Shown here: piece after piece, positions 1 through 8,097 of the stretch | How the letters are laid out: every line of letters begins with the position of its first letter | How positions within the stretch are numbered: the stretch's first letter is position 1 | DNA from: Oscillospiraceae bacterium | GTDB taxonomy: Bacteria > Bacillota > Clostridia > Oscillospirales > Oscillospiraceae | NCBI GenBank assembly: GCA_031261325.1 | Contig: JAISKH010000027.1 | Coordinates: forward strand, 1-64,000 | DNA: 64,000 nucleotides | Direction of reading: 5' to 3' | Position numbers and translations under genes: made by a program | Notes under the pieces: model-generated | Seen by the model: the letters and a program-made list of their open reading frames with translations, nothing else | The model's database searches: none | Told to the model about the DNA's origin: nothing

Positions 1-232
1 ATTTGCGATAGCGACTGGAGATTCAAGTGCTCTGAGAAGCAGGGGATTCTTAAGGGGGCGCAGCCCCCTTAAGTGCGCTTTCCCCCCTTTCTCGCATAAG
101 AAAGGGGGTCCCCGCCGGACAGGCGAGGAAATAGGTAATCTAATTTCATAGATGATAACAGATAAGGAACGGGAGAATACGACGATGGACGAAAGACGAT
201 GAGCACCCCGCGGGGGACGAAAGAATAAGGAG
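1..232. repeat. Palindromic element, copy A (right part only)
   Basis: This is the right half of a dispersed ~590-bp element whose left half lies outside the window. Visible parts are the inner segment beginning ATTTGCGATAGCGACTGG, hairpin TTAAGGGGGCGCAGCCCCCTTAA (about 50-72), hairpin CCCCCTTTCTCGCATAAGAAAGGGGG (about 93-118), the GATAACAGATA stretch, and the terminal GGGACGAAAGAATAAGGA. The same order is seen in the right arms of the copies at 10136 and 13840. No reading frame is supported here. The terminal AAGGAG supplies the ribosome binding site of the mntP gene that follows. Confidence 0.85.
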
Positions 233-240
233 TTGGGGAA

Positions 241-804
241 ATGAATTTCATAGAATTATTCCTCCTCGCCGTCGGACTGTCGATGGACGCTTTCGCGGTT
301 TCGGTGTGCGCGGGACTGTCGCTGGATAAGGCGACGCTTAAAAACGCGGCGATTGTCGCGCTGTATTTCGGCTTCTTTCAGGCGGCGATGCCGCTCGTCG
401 GCTATCTCGTCGGCTCGCAGTTCTCGGACTTAATCTCCGCGTATGACCATTGGGTCGCATTCGTACTGCTCGCGTTTATCGGCGGCAAGATGATTCGCGA
501 CAGCCTTTCGCAGGACTGCGAGAGCGACGACGGCATTACAACTCCGAGCGTGAGAAAGATGCTGCCGCTCGCCGTCGCGACGAGTATTGACGCGCTCGCC
601 GTCGGCGTGTCGTTCGCGTTTTTGGAGGTTTCGATTGTCCCCGCCGTGTCGTTTATCGGCGTTGTGACGTTCGCGCTGTCGCTCGTAGGCGTGCAGGTCG
701 GCAAGGCGTTCGGCTCGCGGTTCAAGTCCAAGGCGGAGCTTGTCGGCGGGATTATCCTCGTTGGCATGGGCGCGAAAATTCTTATCGAGCATCTGCGCGG
801 TTAG
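241..804 (+). CDS. mntP: Manganese efflux pump MntP
   Basis: A 187-residue integral membrane protein of the MntP (YebN) family, which exports Mn2+ across the inner membrane. About six hydrophobic segments are visible, arranged as two similar halves. The conserved membrane aspartates lie in LSMDAFAVSV (about residues 14-23) and SIDALAVGVSF, as is usual for the family. The length matches the family norm. The start is ATG, with AAGGAG seven bases upstream; that site is made by the end of the repeat element ending near 232. I looked for the yybP-ykoY manganese riboswitch that often precedes mntP and did not find it. Confidence 0.92.
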   Translation: MNFIELFLLAVGLSMDAFAVSVCAGLSLDKATLKNAAIVALYFGFFQAAMPLVGYLVGSQFSDLISAYDHWVAFVLLAFIGGKMIRDSLSQDCESDDGITTPSVRKMLPLAVATSIDALAVGVSFAFLEVSIVPAVSFIGVVTFALSLVGVQVGKAFGSRFKSKAELVGGIILVGMGAKILIEHLRG

Positions 805-839
805 GCGGCAGATTTATTTCAAATAGGGGAGGGCGCAGC

Positions 840-1637
840 ATGAAAACACGACGCATTTCCACCGACGCGCTGAAGGCTATCGCGGCGGTTACAATGGTCA
901 TCGACCACATACCGTACATTTTCCCGAACCTGCCTTACTACGCGTTCCCGTGGGTCATCTTTCACATTATCGGCAGAGTAGCCGCGCTCGTGTTTTTCTA
1001 CATGCTCGCGCAGGGCTACAAGCGCACGCGCAACCCGAACCGCTACACCGCGCGGCTCCTGATTTTCGCGCTCATTTCATGGTTGCCGTATATTCAGCTT
1101 ATAGAGGGCTATGTGTCGTGGGAGAATATAATGGGGCTGAACACGCTGTTCACGATGCTTGCGGGTCTGCTCCTGCTCCGCGCGATTAACGAAATAAAGA
1201 GCTTCCCGCTGAAGCTGCTCGGCATTGCGGGCGCGATGCTTGTCGGGCTGTTCTCGGACTACGGGTTTGAGGGCATGGGCTTTATCCTGCTGTTCTATTA
1301 CACGATGGACGACAAGTCGCGCATGGTCAAGGCGTATCTCGCCGCGCAGCTTATACTCCAGAACAGCATATTCTTCAAGCGTTTCCACGGGACGGACTTC
1401 GGCGCCATAGCCACATGGTTCTCGCAGCCGCAGTTCGTGTGGTTTGCCGTGTTCTCGTTCGGGTATATAATCCCCGCCGTACTGCTGCATTTACACGAGG
1501 ACAAGCCCGTGCCCGTCGGCAAAGCACCGCCCGCGCGACGGCACCCGCGCTTTACCAAGTGGTTCTACTACGTGTTTTATCCGTTCCAGTTCATCGCGCT
1601 GATTGCCGTGCGGTGGCTGCTCTTCGGCAAGCTGTAA
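840..1637 (+). CDS. TraX family membrane protein
   Basis: A 265-residue polytopic membrane protein. The N-terminal MKTRRISTDALKAIAAVTMV followed by IDHIP is the typical opening of the TraX family, first known as the F-pilin acetylase, whose chromosomal Firmicutes members have no established substrate. Hydrophobic segments are spread along the whole length, with a basic linker near residues 220-235. It follows mntP by 35 bp, with AGGGGAGG upstream of the ATG, so the two may be co-transcribed. Acetyl transfer to a surface component is family-based inference only. Confidence 0.75.
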   Translation: MKTRRISTDALKAIAAVTMVIDHIPYIFPNLPYYAFPWVIFHIIGRVAALVFFYMLAQGYKRTRNPNRYTARLLIFALISWLPYIQLIEGYVSWENIMGLNTLFTMLAGLLLLRAINEIKSFPLKLLGIAGAMLVGLFSDYGFEGMGFILLFYYTMDDKSRMVKAYLAAQLILQNSIFFKRFHGTDFGAIATWFSQPQFVWFAVFSFGYIIPAVLLHLHEDKPVPVGKAPPARRHPRFTKWFYYVFYPFQFIALIAVRWLLFGKL

Positions 1638-1685
1638 CGCCGCCGCGCGCAACCCATGGTTGAGTTTGACTTGCGGTTTGTTCGC

Positions 1686-1714
1686 TTTACAAGGTCTGCA
1701 AAATGCCGTACAAT
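1686..1714 (+). promoter_or_regulatory. Sigma-A-type promoter for the Xre regulator gene
   Basis: TTTACA (1686-1691), 17 bp, then TACAAT (1709-1714), 38 bp before the start codon at 1752. Spacing is ideal and both boxes are close to consensus. Confidence 0.6.
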
Positions 1715-1751
1715 GTCCTCACGGTACCGAATTTAACGGAGGTAAACGCGT

Positions 1752-2879
1752 ATGGATTTGGGACAGACAATAAAAAGGCTCCGCAAGGAGCGCGGTTTCA
1801 CGCAGGAAGAGCTTGCCGAGCGGCTGAACGTCACGCCGCAAGCCGTGTCGAAGTGGGAAAACGGCGTTGCGTCGCCCGATATTTCGCAGGTCGTGCCGCT
1901 TGCGAGCGTTTTCGACGTGAGCGCGGACGTGTTGTTCGGCATTGACAACGCAAACGAGGACGCGGAGGTGCAGCGGCTAATCGACGACACGGAGCGCGAA
2001 ATTTACGGTCGCCCGCTGACCCCGCGCGACGACTATGACATTCAAGCGTTCGCGGCGGAGATTGACGCGGGCACGCGCGAGCATTACGAACGGCTCCGCG
2101 CCGCGCTCGCGCGGTACCCGAGCAACCGAAAGCTGCTGCGCGAGTGTATCCTGCGCGGCGTTGGCTTGAGCGACGACGACCCCGAACTGCTCGCGGAAAT
2201 AGAGCGCATGGCGCGGCTTTTGACCGAGCACGGCGCGGACGCGGAAACGACGCGCGAAGTCAGCGGTCTGCTTTTCAACATGTACCTGACGACACGAAAT
2301 TTCGCCAAGGCGCGGGAGTACGCGGAGACGCTCCCCGAGTACCTCACGTCGCGCGGACTTATGCTGTCAAGGCTTATGCTGTCCGAACAGGGCGACCCCG
2401 ACGAGCAGTCGCGGCAGAACGCCCGAAACATTCACCAACTCATGGGCGGGCTGCAAGCGGAGCTTATGGGGCTATCGACGGCATACTCGCGGCGCGGGCA
2501 AAACGAGGACGCAATCGCCGTCTTGCGGGCGTTTTTCGACATTTCGGAGATTGTCTACGGCGGCAACGAGTACCCAATGATAAACGGGAACTGCGTGATT
2601 ATCGCGTCGCATTACCTGCAACTCGGAGACAAAGCGTCCGCGCTCGACTGGCTGGAAAAAATGGCGGATTTATGCGCCGCGCACGCAAAGTGGAACGGCA
2701 ACGTCGTGCGGTTCGCGTCGCCCGTAATGCGATACATTGAGCTTGACATGACGCCGTACACCGACGGCGCGAAGGCAAGTATGCAGCTCGAACTCGTGCG
2801 CTTACCGCACATAATCGAAGCCCTGCGCAACGAGCCGCGGTTCATCGCCCTGCTAGACCGCGTGAACGCGTGGGAGTAG
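1752..2879 (+). CDS. Xre-family regulator with helical-repeat C-terminus
   Basis: A 375-residue protein. Residues 1-65 form a canonical Cro/CI helix-turn-helix (LGQTIKRLRKERGFTQEEL, then VTPQAVSKWENG), so it should bind DNA. The remaining ~300 residues are alpha-helical and rich in Ala, Arg and Glu, resembling TPR-like repeats in which peptides or metabolites are often sensed; the ligand is unknown. GGAGGT lies upstream of the ATG. A promoter at 1686-1714 and a terminator at 2917-2945 make it a single-gene unit. Its targets are not evident; mntP and the TraX gene sit upstream on the same strand. Confidence 0.85.
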   Translation: MDLGQTIKRLRKERGFTQEELAERLNVTPQAVSKWENGVASPDISQVVPLASVFDVSADVLFGIDNANEDAEVQRLIDDTEREIYGRPLTPRDDYDIQAFAAEIDAGTREHYERLRAALARYPSNRKLLRECILRGVGLSDDDPELLAEIERMARLLTEHGADAETTREVSGLLFNMYLTTRNFAKAREYAETLPEYLTSRGLMLSRLMLSEQGDPDEQSRQNARNIHQLMGGLQAELMGLSTAYSRRGQNEDAIAVLRAFFDISEIVYGGNEYPMINGNCVIIASHYLQLGDKASALDWLEKMADLCAAHAKWNGNVVRFASPVMRYIELDMTPYTDGAKASMQLELVRLPHIIEALRNEPRFIALLDRVNAWE

Positions 2880-2916
2880 CACCGACACGCGGCGCGTGAA
2901 TGGGCATATATAACAC

Positions 2917-2945
2917 AAAAAAGACGTTGCAAAGCAACGTCTTTT
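2917..2945. terminator. Bidirectional intrinsic terminator
   Basis: The 12-bp stem AAAAGACGTTGC / GCAACGTCTTTT has an AAA loop and is flanked by A and T runs on both sides. It lies between the Xre gene and the tRNA on the opposite strand. Confidence 0.85.
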
Positions 2946-2974
2946 CCGCGCTCACCGACCACGCGAGCCGCGCC

Positions 2975-3049
2975 TGGTACCCCCAGTAGGAATCGAACCT
3001 ACAATTGAATCTTAGGAGGATTCCGTTATATCCATTTAACTATGGAGGC
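2975..3049 (-). tRNA. tRNA-Arg (anticodon CCT), CCA encoded
   Basis: Read on the minus strand, a complete cloverleaf is present: acceptor GCCTCCA paired with TGGGGGT, D arm GTTA...TAAC, anticodon stem GAATC/GATTC with loop CTCCTAA (anticodon CCT, reading AGG), and T arm GTAGG TTCGATT CCTAC. Discriminator A and an encoded CCA end the 75-nt gene. It is a lone tRNA with no integrase or attachment-site duplicate beside it. Confidence 0.95.
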
Positions 3050-3110
3050 ATACCGCCAAACAGCGAACGCGCCTATTATTTTACCCCCCGCGCGCGCCGT
3101 TGTCAACCTG

Positions 3111-3157
3111 AAAAACCGACAGTCGGCACAGCGCGAGCCATGCCGACTGTTTTTTTG
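3111..3157. terminator. Intrinsic terminator of the ABC exporter operon
   Basis: A 10-bp stem, ACAGTCGGCA (3119-3128) and TGCCGACTGT (3141-3150), is followed by seven T on the plus strand. On the minus strand it is followed by CGG then TTTTT. It lies just past the stop of the minus-strand ABC gene. Confidence 0.75.
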
Positions 3158-3170
3158 TTGCGCTTAACTC

Positions 3171-5180
3171 TTAGTCCTCGTCCTCTTTTTCCTCGAACTG
3201 ACTGTTGTACAGGTCGGCATAGAAGCCGTTCTGCGCAATCAGCTCGTCGTGACTGCCGCTTTCAATGATGTCGCCGTCCTTCATGACGAGTATCAGGTCG
3301 GAGTTCTTGACCGTCGAGAGACGGTGCGCGATGACGAACGACGTGCGCCCGTGCGTTAATTTGTCCATCGACTGCTGCACAAGCACCTCTGTGCGCGTGT
3401 CAACCGAGCTTGTCGCTTCGTCGAGAATCAGCAGCGGCGCGTCCTCAATCATAGCGCGCGCGATTGTCAATAGCTGCTTCTGACCCGCCGACAGGCTGAC
3501 GTTATCGGAAAGCTCCGTGTTGTAGCCCTGCGGCAGCGTGCGAATGAAGTGGTCCATGCCGACGGAGACGCACGCGTCAATAACCTTTTGGTCGCTCACG
3601 TTCTTCATGCTGTACACGACATTTTCCTTAATTGTGCCCTCAAACAACCACGTGTCCTGCAAGACCATGCAGAACAGGTCGTGCACGTTCTCGCGCGTTA
3701 ATTTGTTCGTCGGGATACCGTCAATCGAGATGAAGCCCGAATTTGTCTCGTAGAATCGCATCAGCAGGTTGACCATCGTCGTCTTGCCCGCGCCCGTCGG
3801 ACCGACAATCGCGACCTTTTGCCCCGCCTTAACGTCAACCGAGAAGTCGTTGATAATCGTGCGCTCGGCATTGTAACCGAAATGCACGTGGTTGAACGAC
3901 ACGTCGCCGCGAATGTTCGCTGGCTCGATGTGCTTGACGTCGTCCGCCTCGGGCGAAAGCTCGTCTTCGCCGAGGAAGTCGAACGTGCGCTCCGCCGCCG
4001 CCGCCGTGGACTGGAACCAGTTCAGCACCAGCGCCATCTGCTGCATCGGCTGCGTGAACATGCGGATATACATCATGAACGCGACGATTATGCCGAATTC
4101 GATGCGCCCCTGAATGAACATGTATGTGCCGAGTATGCAGACGACGACGTAACCGATGTTGCCTATAAAGTTCATCAGCGGCATCATCAGTCCCGACAGG
4201 AACTGCGACTTCCAGTTCGCGTCGTAAAGACTGCCCGACAGGTTTTCAAACGTGTCGATTGCGTCCTTTTCGCCGTTGAACGCCTTAACAATGTTGTGCG
4301 CGGAGTAAATCTCCTCAACATGTCCGTTAATCTCCGCGAGCAGACGTTGGTTCGCGCGGAAATACGGCTGTGTGCGCCGCATAATCATGCGGACGAACAC
4401 GAAGCTGCCGATTGTGGAGACAATCGCCGCCGTCGCGAGAATCCAGTCCGCGCGGTACATCATGAATATCGCGCCGAGGAACGTAGTCACGGCGGTGATT
4501 GCGGAGACGACGCTCTGGTTCAGCGTCTGCGCCAGCGTGTCAACGTCGTTCGTCACGCGCGAGAGCGTGTTGCCGACGGTCGTCGTGTCGAAGTAACTAA
4601 GCGGCAGACGGTTGACCTTCTTGGATATGCGCGAGCGCAGCATCTGGCTGAGTTTCTGCGAAACCGTGACCATCGAGAAGCCCTGAAGCGAGCTTAACAG
4701 CGTGCTGCCGATATACAGCGCGAGGATTTTCTGCGCCGCCTTGACGATTTTGTCAAGGTCAAGCTGCGTGTTCGGCTGCAAGCCGATGCTTATCTGGTTC
4801 GTAATGTCGCCCAGCAGCGTCGGTCCGACGAGCTGAATGATAACGCCCGCGAGCGAGCAGAGCATCGCGAAAACCATAATCGGCACGAACCGCCGCGCGT
4901 AACTGAGCAAGTCTTTCCAAGCCTGCTTCATGTTCTTCGGCTTTTGAACCGGCATACCGCGTCCGGGAGGTCCGCCGCCCGGTCCGCCGGGACCGCCGCG
5001 ACCCTGCGGCTGGAAATTCTCGTCCGTGTACTTGAATTTAACTTCTTTCGCGCCCTTTTTGCCCTTTTTAACGGGCGCGTCCTGCGGGGGAGGGAAGCCG
5101 CCGCCGTTCGGCGCGCCGCCCGGAGGAGGCGGGAACCCGGGGTTATTGCCGTCATTCGGCTTCTTATTGTTATCACTCAT
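3171..5180 (-). CDS. ABC exporter half-transporter with catalytic ATP site
   Basis: A 669-residue type IV ABC exporter subunit. Residues 1-85 are an unusual Pro/Gly-rich cytoplasmic extension (PPPPGG, GGPGGPGGGPPG). About six membrane segments follow, then a nucleotide-binding domain with Walker A GPTGAGKTT, signature LSAGQ and Walker B LILDEATSSVD, including the catalytic Glu. The signature is LSAGQ instead of LSGGQ. That fits a heterodimer in which this motif faces the degenerate site of the partner encoded just upstream (4-bp ATGA overlap). Substrate is unknown; multidrug or lipid export is typical. It is the last gene of the MarR-ABC-ABC operon. Confidence 0.9.
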   Translation of the reverse strand: MSDNNKKPNDGNNPGFPPPPGGAPNGGGFPPPQDAPVKKGKKGAKEVKFKYTDENFQPQGRGGPGGPGGGPPGRGMPVQKPKNMKQAWKDLLSYARRFVPIMVFAMLCSLAGVIIQLVGPTLLGDITNQISIGLQPNTQLDLDKIVKAAQKILALYIGSTLLSSLQGFSMVTVSQKLSQMLRSRISKKVNRLPLSYFDTTTVGNTLSRVTNDVDTLAQTLNQSVVSAITAVTTFLGAIFMMYRADWILATAAIVSTIGSFVFVRMIMRRTQPYFRANQRLLAEINGHVEEIYSAHNIVKAFNGEKDAIDTFENLSGSLYDANWKSQFLSGLMMPLMNFIGNIGYVVVCILGTYMFIQGRIEFGIIVAFMMYIRMFTQPMQQMALVLNWFQSTAAAAERTFDFLGEDELSPEADDVKHIEPANIRGDVSFNHVHFGYNAERTIINDFSVDVKAGQKVAIVGPTGAGKTTMVNLLMRFYETNSGFISIDGIPTNKLTRENVHDLFCMVLQDTWLFEGTIKENVVYSMKNVSDQKVIDACVSVGMDHFIRTLPQGYNTELSDNVSLSAGQKQLLTIARAMIEDAPLLILDEATSSVDTRTEVLVQQSMDKLTHGRTSFVIAHRLSTVKNSDLILVMKDGDIIESGSHDELIAQNGFYADLYNSQFEEKEDED

Positions 5181-6964
5181 GCGCCCAATTCCTCCTTTGA
5201 AAGCTGCGAGAACGCAATCTCACGGTAAACCTCGCAAGACGCCATAAGCTCGTCATGCGTGCCCTCACCGACGAGCTGACCCGCCTCAAGCACTATAATC
5301 TTGTCCGCGTCGCGAATCGTGCCGATGCGCTGCGCGACAATCAGGTTCGTAACGCCCGCGGACTCCGTGCGGAGCGCGGCGCGCAGCTGCTGGTCAGTCT
5401 TGTAGTCGAGCGCGGAGAACGAGTCGTCAAAGATGTAAATCTCCGGGCGGCGGTAGATTGCGCGCGCAATTGACAAACGCTGCTTCTGCCCGCCGGAGAT
5501 GTTCTGCCCGCCCTGTGAAATCGCCGCCACAACGCCGCCGTCCATCTTTTCGACGAACTCCGTCGCTTGCGCGACGCGCAGAGCGCGCGTAATCTCGTTC
5601 GCGTCGCCCAGCTCGCCCGAAGCGTCGCCGTAGCTGACGTTCGTGGAGACATTACCCGTGAACAGCGTCGCCTTTTGCGGCACATAACCGATTTTCTTGC
5701 GCAGAGCTTCCTGCGTGTACTCGCGCACGTCTATGCCGTCAATCAGCACCGCGCCCTCGCTCACGTCATAAAAGCGCGGCACAAGGTTAATCAGCGTTGA
5801 CTTGCCGCTGCCGGTGGAGCCGATGAACGCGACGGTGTCGCCCTTGTGGCAGGTGAAGTTCACGTTTTTCAGCACGTAGTCCTCCGCGTCGGGGTACTTG
5901 AAGCCGACGTTGCGGAACTCAATCTCGCCCTCAACGCCCGCGGGCGACGCGGTGAGCTTGCCGTCCAGAATCTTCGGCTCGGTGTCCAGCACCTCGTTAA
6001 TGCGCCGCGCCGAAACCGTGACGCGCGGAGCCATCATGAATATCATGACGAGGGACATGAACGACATGAGCAGCATCATCGCGTAGTTGGAGAACACGGT
6101 CATGTCGCCGAAAATCTCGAACTTCGCGTTCTGCTCCGCGCGGGAGATAATGTACGCGCCAATCCAGAAGATGCCTATCGACATGCAGTTCATTATAAGG
6201 TTAATGCCCGGCTGGAAAATCGCCATCGCGCGGTTGACCTTCAGGTTGTTCGTCGTCAGGTCGTCGTTCGCGCGCTCAAACTTGCCCTCCTGATATTCCT
6301 CCGCGTTATAGGCGCGGACGACGCGGATACCGTTCAGGTTCTCGCGCGTCACGCGGTTGAGGTTATCGGTCAGCATTTGGATTTTGCGGAACTTGGGAAT
6401 CGCGTAGACGATTACGAACGAAATGAGCGTCAGCATACCGGCGAGCGCGATACCCGTGAGTATCGTCCACTCGGACTGCTTCGTCGAAATCTTGGAGAAC
6501 GCCATGACCGCCATAATCGGCGCGCGGATTATCATCTGCATACCCATCGCGATAATCATCTGAATCTGCTGAATGTCGTTCGTCGTGCGGGTTATAAGGC
6601 TCGCCGTTGAGAAATGCCCGATTTCCTCCATCGTGAACGCCTCAACGCGTGAGAAGATTTTGCCGCGCAACGTGTGCGATACGCCCGCGCCTAGACGCGC
6701 CGCGCAGAAGCCGTTAACGATTGTGGACAGCGCGCTTATCAGCGTACATATCAGCATCTTGCCGCCCGCCCACCAGATTTGACCCATTATGCCGGCAATC
6801 TCGTCGGCGTCGCTCATAACCGTGGTCTGCATTGTGAGCACCGTAATCTCCTGCATATACTGCGGGAGCTGAAGCTCAAGCCCGATTTGAGCGACGACGA
6901 GACCGAGTGAAATAACGATTAGCACCCATTCGCGTTTGCTCAAATGTCGAAAAATTCTTATCAT
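5177..6964 (-). CDS. ABC exporter half-transporter with degenerate ATP site
   Basis: A 595-residue ABC exporter subunit with six N-terminal membrane segments and a C-terminal ATPase domain. Walker A is GSTGSGKST and the signature is ISGGQKQR. Walker B reads IYIFDDSFSALD, with Asp where the catalytic Glu is expected. This is the hallmark of the degenerate half in heterodimeric exporters such as BmrC/BmrD or TM287/288. The intact ISGGQ should complete the functional site with the partner gene, which overlaps by 4 bp. The MarR regulator gene is 42 bp upstream in the same direction. Confidence 0.92.
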   Translation of the reverse strand: MIRIFRHLSKREWVLIVISLGLVVAQIGLELQLPQYMQEITVLTMQTTVMSDADEIAGIMGQIWWAGGKMLICTLISALSTIVNGFCAARLGAGVSHTLRGKIFSRVEAFTMEEIGHFSTASLITRTTNDIQQIQMIIAMGMQMIIRAPIMAVMAFSKISTKQSEWTILTGIALAGMLTLISFVIVYAIPKFRKIQMLTDNLNRVTRENLNGIRVVRAYNAEEYQEGKFERANDDLTTNNLKVNRAMAIFQPGINLIMNCMSIGIFWIGAYIISRAEQNAKFEIFGDMTVFSNYAMMLLMSFMSLVMIFMMAPRVTVSARRINEVLDTEPKILDGKLTASPAGVEGEIEFRNVGFKYPDAEDYVLKNVNFTCHKGDTVAFIGSTGSGKSTLINLVPRFYDVSEGAVLIDGIDVREYTQEALRKKIGYVPQKATLFTGNVSTNVSYGDASGELGDANEITRALRVAQATEFVEKMDGGVVAAISQGGQNISGGQKQRLSIARAIYRRPEIYIFDDSFSALDYKTDQQLRAALRTESAGVTNLIVAQRIGTIRDADKIIVLEAGQLVGEGTHDELMASCEVYREIAFSQLSKEELGA

Positions 6965-7006
6965 ACTTCCATTGCTCCTTAAAAAATCAGCTGATTATTT
7001 TTCTGT

Positions 7007-7489
7007 TTAATCTGACTCGCCCGAATCGTCCGTGTTGCTCTGAACCTCTTGCGGAAAGCTTCGCAGGTCGTCCTGCTGCGCAAGCTCAAGCACGCGCGCC
7101 GCGAGACGCACATACTCGCGCGCGTCGTTCTCGCCCATGCCGCGCAATATGCGCTCCCATCTGCCGCGCATGAACTCATGCCGCCCGTCAAAAAAGCTCT
7201 GCCCTTTCGCCGTAACCGTAACGGCGGTGCGCCGCCTGTCGTCAAGGTCGGGCGTGCGCGTGATGAACCCCTTTTTCTCGAGATTTTTCAGTGCCATAGC
7301 GACGTGAGCCGTGCTCTTGCCCGTAACGCTGCTGAGTTCGCCGGGGGATACCGCGCATTTAGTGAATGACACATGCTCGAGAATACGCATTTCCACGCGC
7401 GCCGCCTGATGCATCCTGTTGCGAGCCATCTCCTGCTCCGTGGCGGAGATTTTGGTGAAAAGCTCCGTAGCCAGCGTGGAATAGTCCAA
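7007..7489 (-). CDS. MarR family transcriptional regulator
   Basis: A 160-residue winged helix-turn-helix protein. The DNA-binding part includes VSPGELSSVTGKSTAHVAMA followed by LKNLEKKGFI, and the wing TPDLDDRRRTAVTVTAKG carries the conserved DxRR. Such proteins repress efflux genes and release DNA on binding small hydrophobic ligands. It is the first gene of the operon with the two ABC subunits, so autoregulation together with the exporter is likely. The start is TTG, supported by GGGAGGTGAAAT nine bases upstream; no good ATG fits. Confidence 0.88.
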   Translation of the reverse strand: MDYSTLATELFTKISATEQEMARNRMHQAARVEMRILEHVSFTKCAVSPGELSSVTGKSTAHVAMALKNLEKKGFITRTPDLDDRRRTAVTVTAKGQSFFDGRHEFMRGRWERILRGMGENDAREYVRLAARVLELAQQDDLRSFPQEVQSNTDDSGESD

Positions 7490-7838
7490 AAAATTTCACC
7501 TCCCAATTTGCTTCGCGAAACCGTATCCGCGCGCGGCTTACCCCCCAATGTCACAAAAGCAATTGCCGCGCAAGAATTTGTTTCGCATTTTACCTAAAAT
7601 CTTTAATAACTAAATCCTTTAGCATTTCAGTATTCTACTCCTATGCGTCGATGATGTCAACACAATTATCCGAAAAAATTAGCTAAAATTTTTACATAAT
7701 AATAATTCAAATTATTGTAATATACATACATACATATACGCCACGAATTTCGGTTATACTAACGCCGCAAATCGGATTCAAATACGCAAATAAATAACGC
7801 GCGCGCAACATATGCGGGCGCGGAAAAGAGGACAAGTC
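7490..7838. other. AT-rich divergent intergenic region
   Basis: About 350 bp between the marR-type gene (minus) and a small gene (plus). It is far more AT-rich than its surroundings from 7590 to 7760. It contains short inverted repeats such as AATAATTCAAATTATT (about 7701-7716) and TTAATAACTAAATCCTTTAG near 7610, which could be MarR operators. I cannot assign single promoters with confidence. Confidence 0.4.
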
Positions 7839-8009
7839 ATGGCGAAGAAAGCGAAAGCGCGTCCGCCCAAGCCCGTCGTAAAGCTGCCGAGCGTCGTCTC
7901 CGACACGGAGATGACAGGCGCGCTCCCCGTCGGCGTGACAGGCGACTGCTCGCTGGCGACACTAGACAGCTCGGGCTTCCCGATACCATTAAAATCGCAA
8001 CAGCGTTAG
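7839..8009 (+). CDS. Small basic hypothetical protein
   Basis: A 56-residue reading frame starting ATG, with AAGAGGACAAGTC immediately upstream (good ribosome binding site and spacing). The N-terminus is Lys/Pro-rich (MAKKAKARPPKPVVKLP), followed by a more neutral tail with a single Cys. There is no membrane segment or signal peptide. I do not recognise a family. It stands alone between the divergent AT-rich region and a heptamer-repeat hairpin that starts three bases after its stop, which would place that hairpin as its 3' end. The ribosome binding site is the main reason for believing it. Confidence 0.45.
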   Translation: MAKKAKARPPKPVVKLPSVVSDTEMTGALPVGVTGDCSLATLDSSGFPIPLKSQQR

Positions 8010-8011
8010 GG

Positions 8012-8097
8012 CAATTGACAATTGACAATTGACAATGGAAACAGGGAAGTTCGTCCCCCGTCCCCAATTGTCAATTGTCAACTGTCAACTGTCAATT
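8012..8097. repeat. Heptamer (CAATTGA) repeats arranged as a hairpin
   Basis: Three tandem CAATTGA units and a variant (8012-8038) are followed by a ~27-nt spacer and then the inverse units CAATTGT CAATTGT CAACTGT CAACTGT CAATTA (8065-8097). The two blocks can pair over about 22 bp. It lies exactly between two converging genes, and the stop codon of the MATE gene on the minus strand is part of it. Confidence 0.85.

Noticed and set aside
1-240. yybP-ykoY manganese riboswitch before mntP
   Set aside because: None of the conserved blocks is visible; the region is the right arm of the palindromic element.
2975-3049. tRNA-associated integration site
   Set aside because: No direct repeat of the tRNA 3' end and no integrase were found near it.
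3819-4697. Long plus-strand frame of 292 codons opposite the ABC gene
   Set aside because: It is Arg/Val/His-rich with no recognisable motif and is the mirror of a well-supported ABC subunit in GC-rich DNA.
5846-6610. Plus-strand frame of 254 codons opposite the second ABC gene
   Set aside because: Same reason: composition typical of antisense of a membrane protein gene, no ribosome binding site.
8012-8097. CRISPR-like short repeats
   Set aside because: The units are 7 bp without spacers and there are no cas genes.
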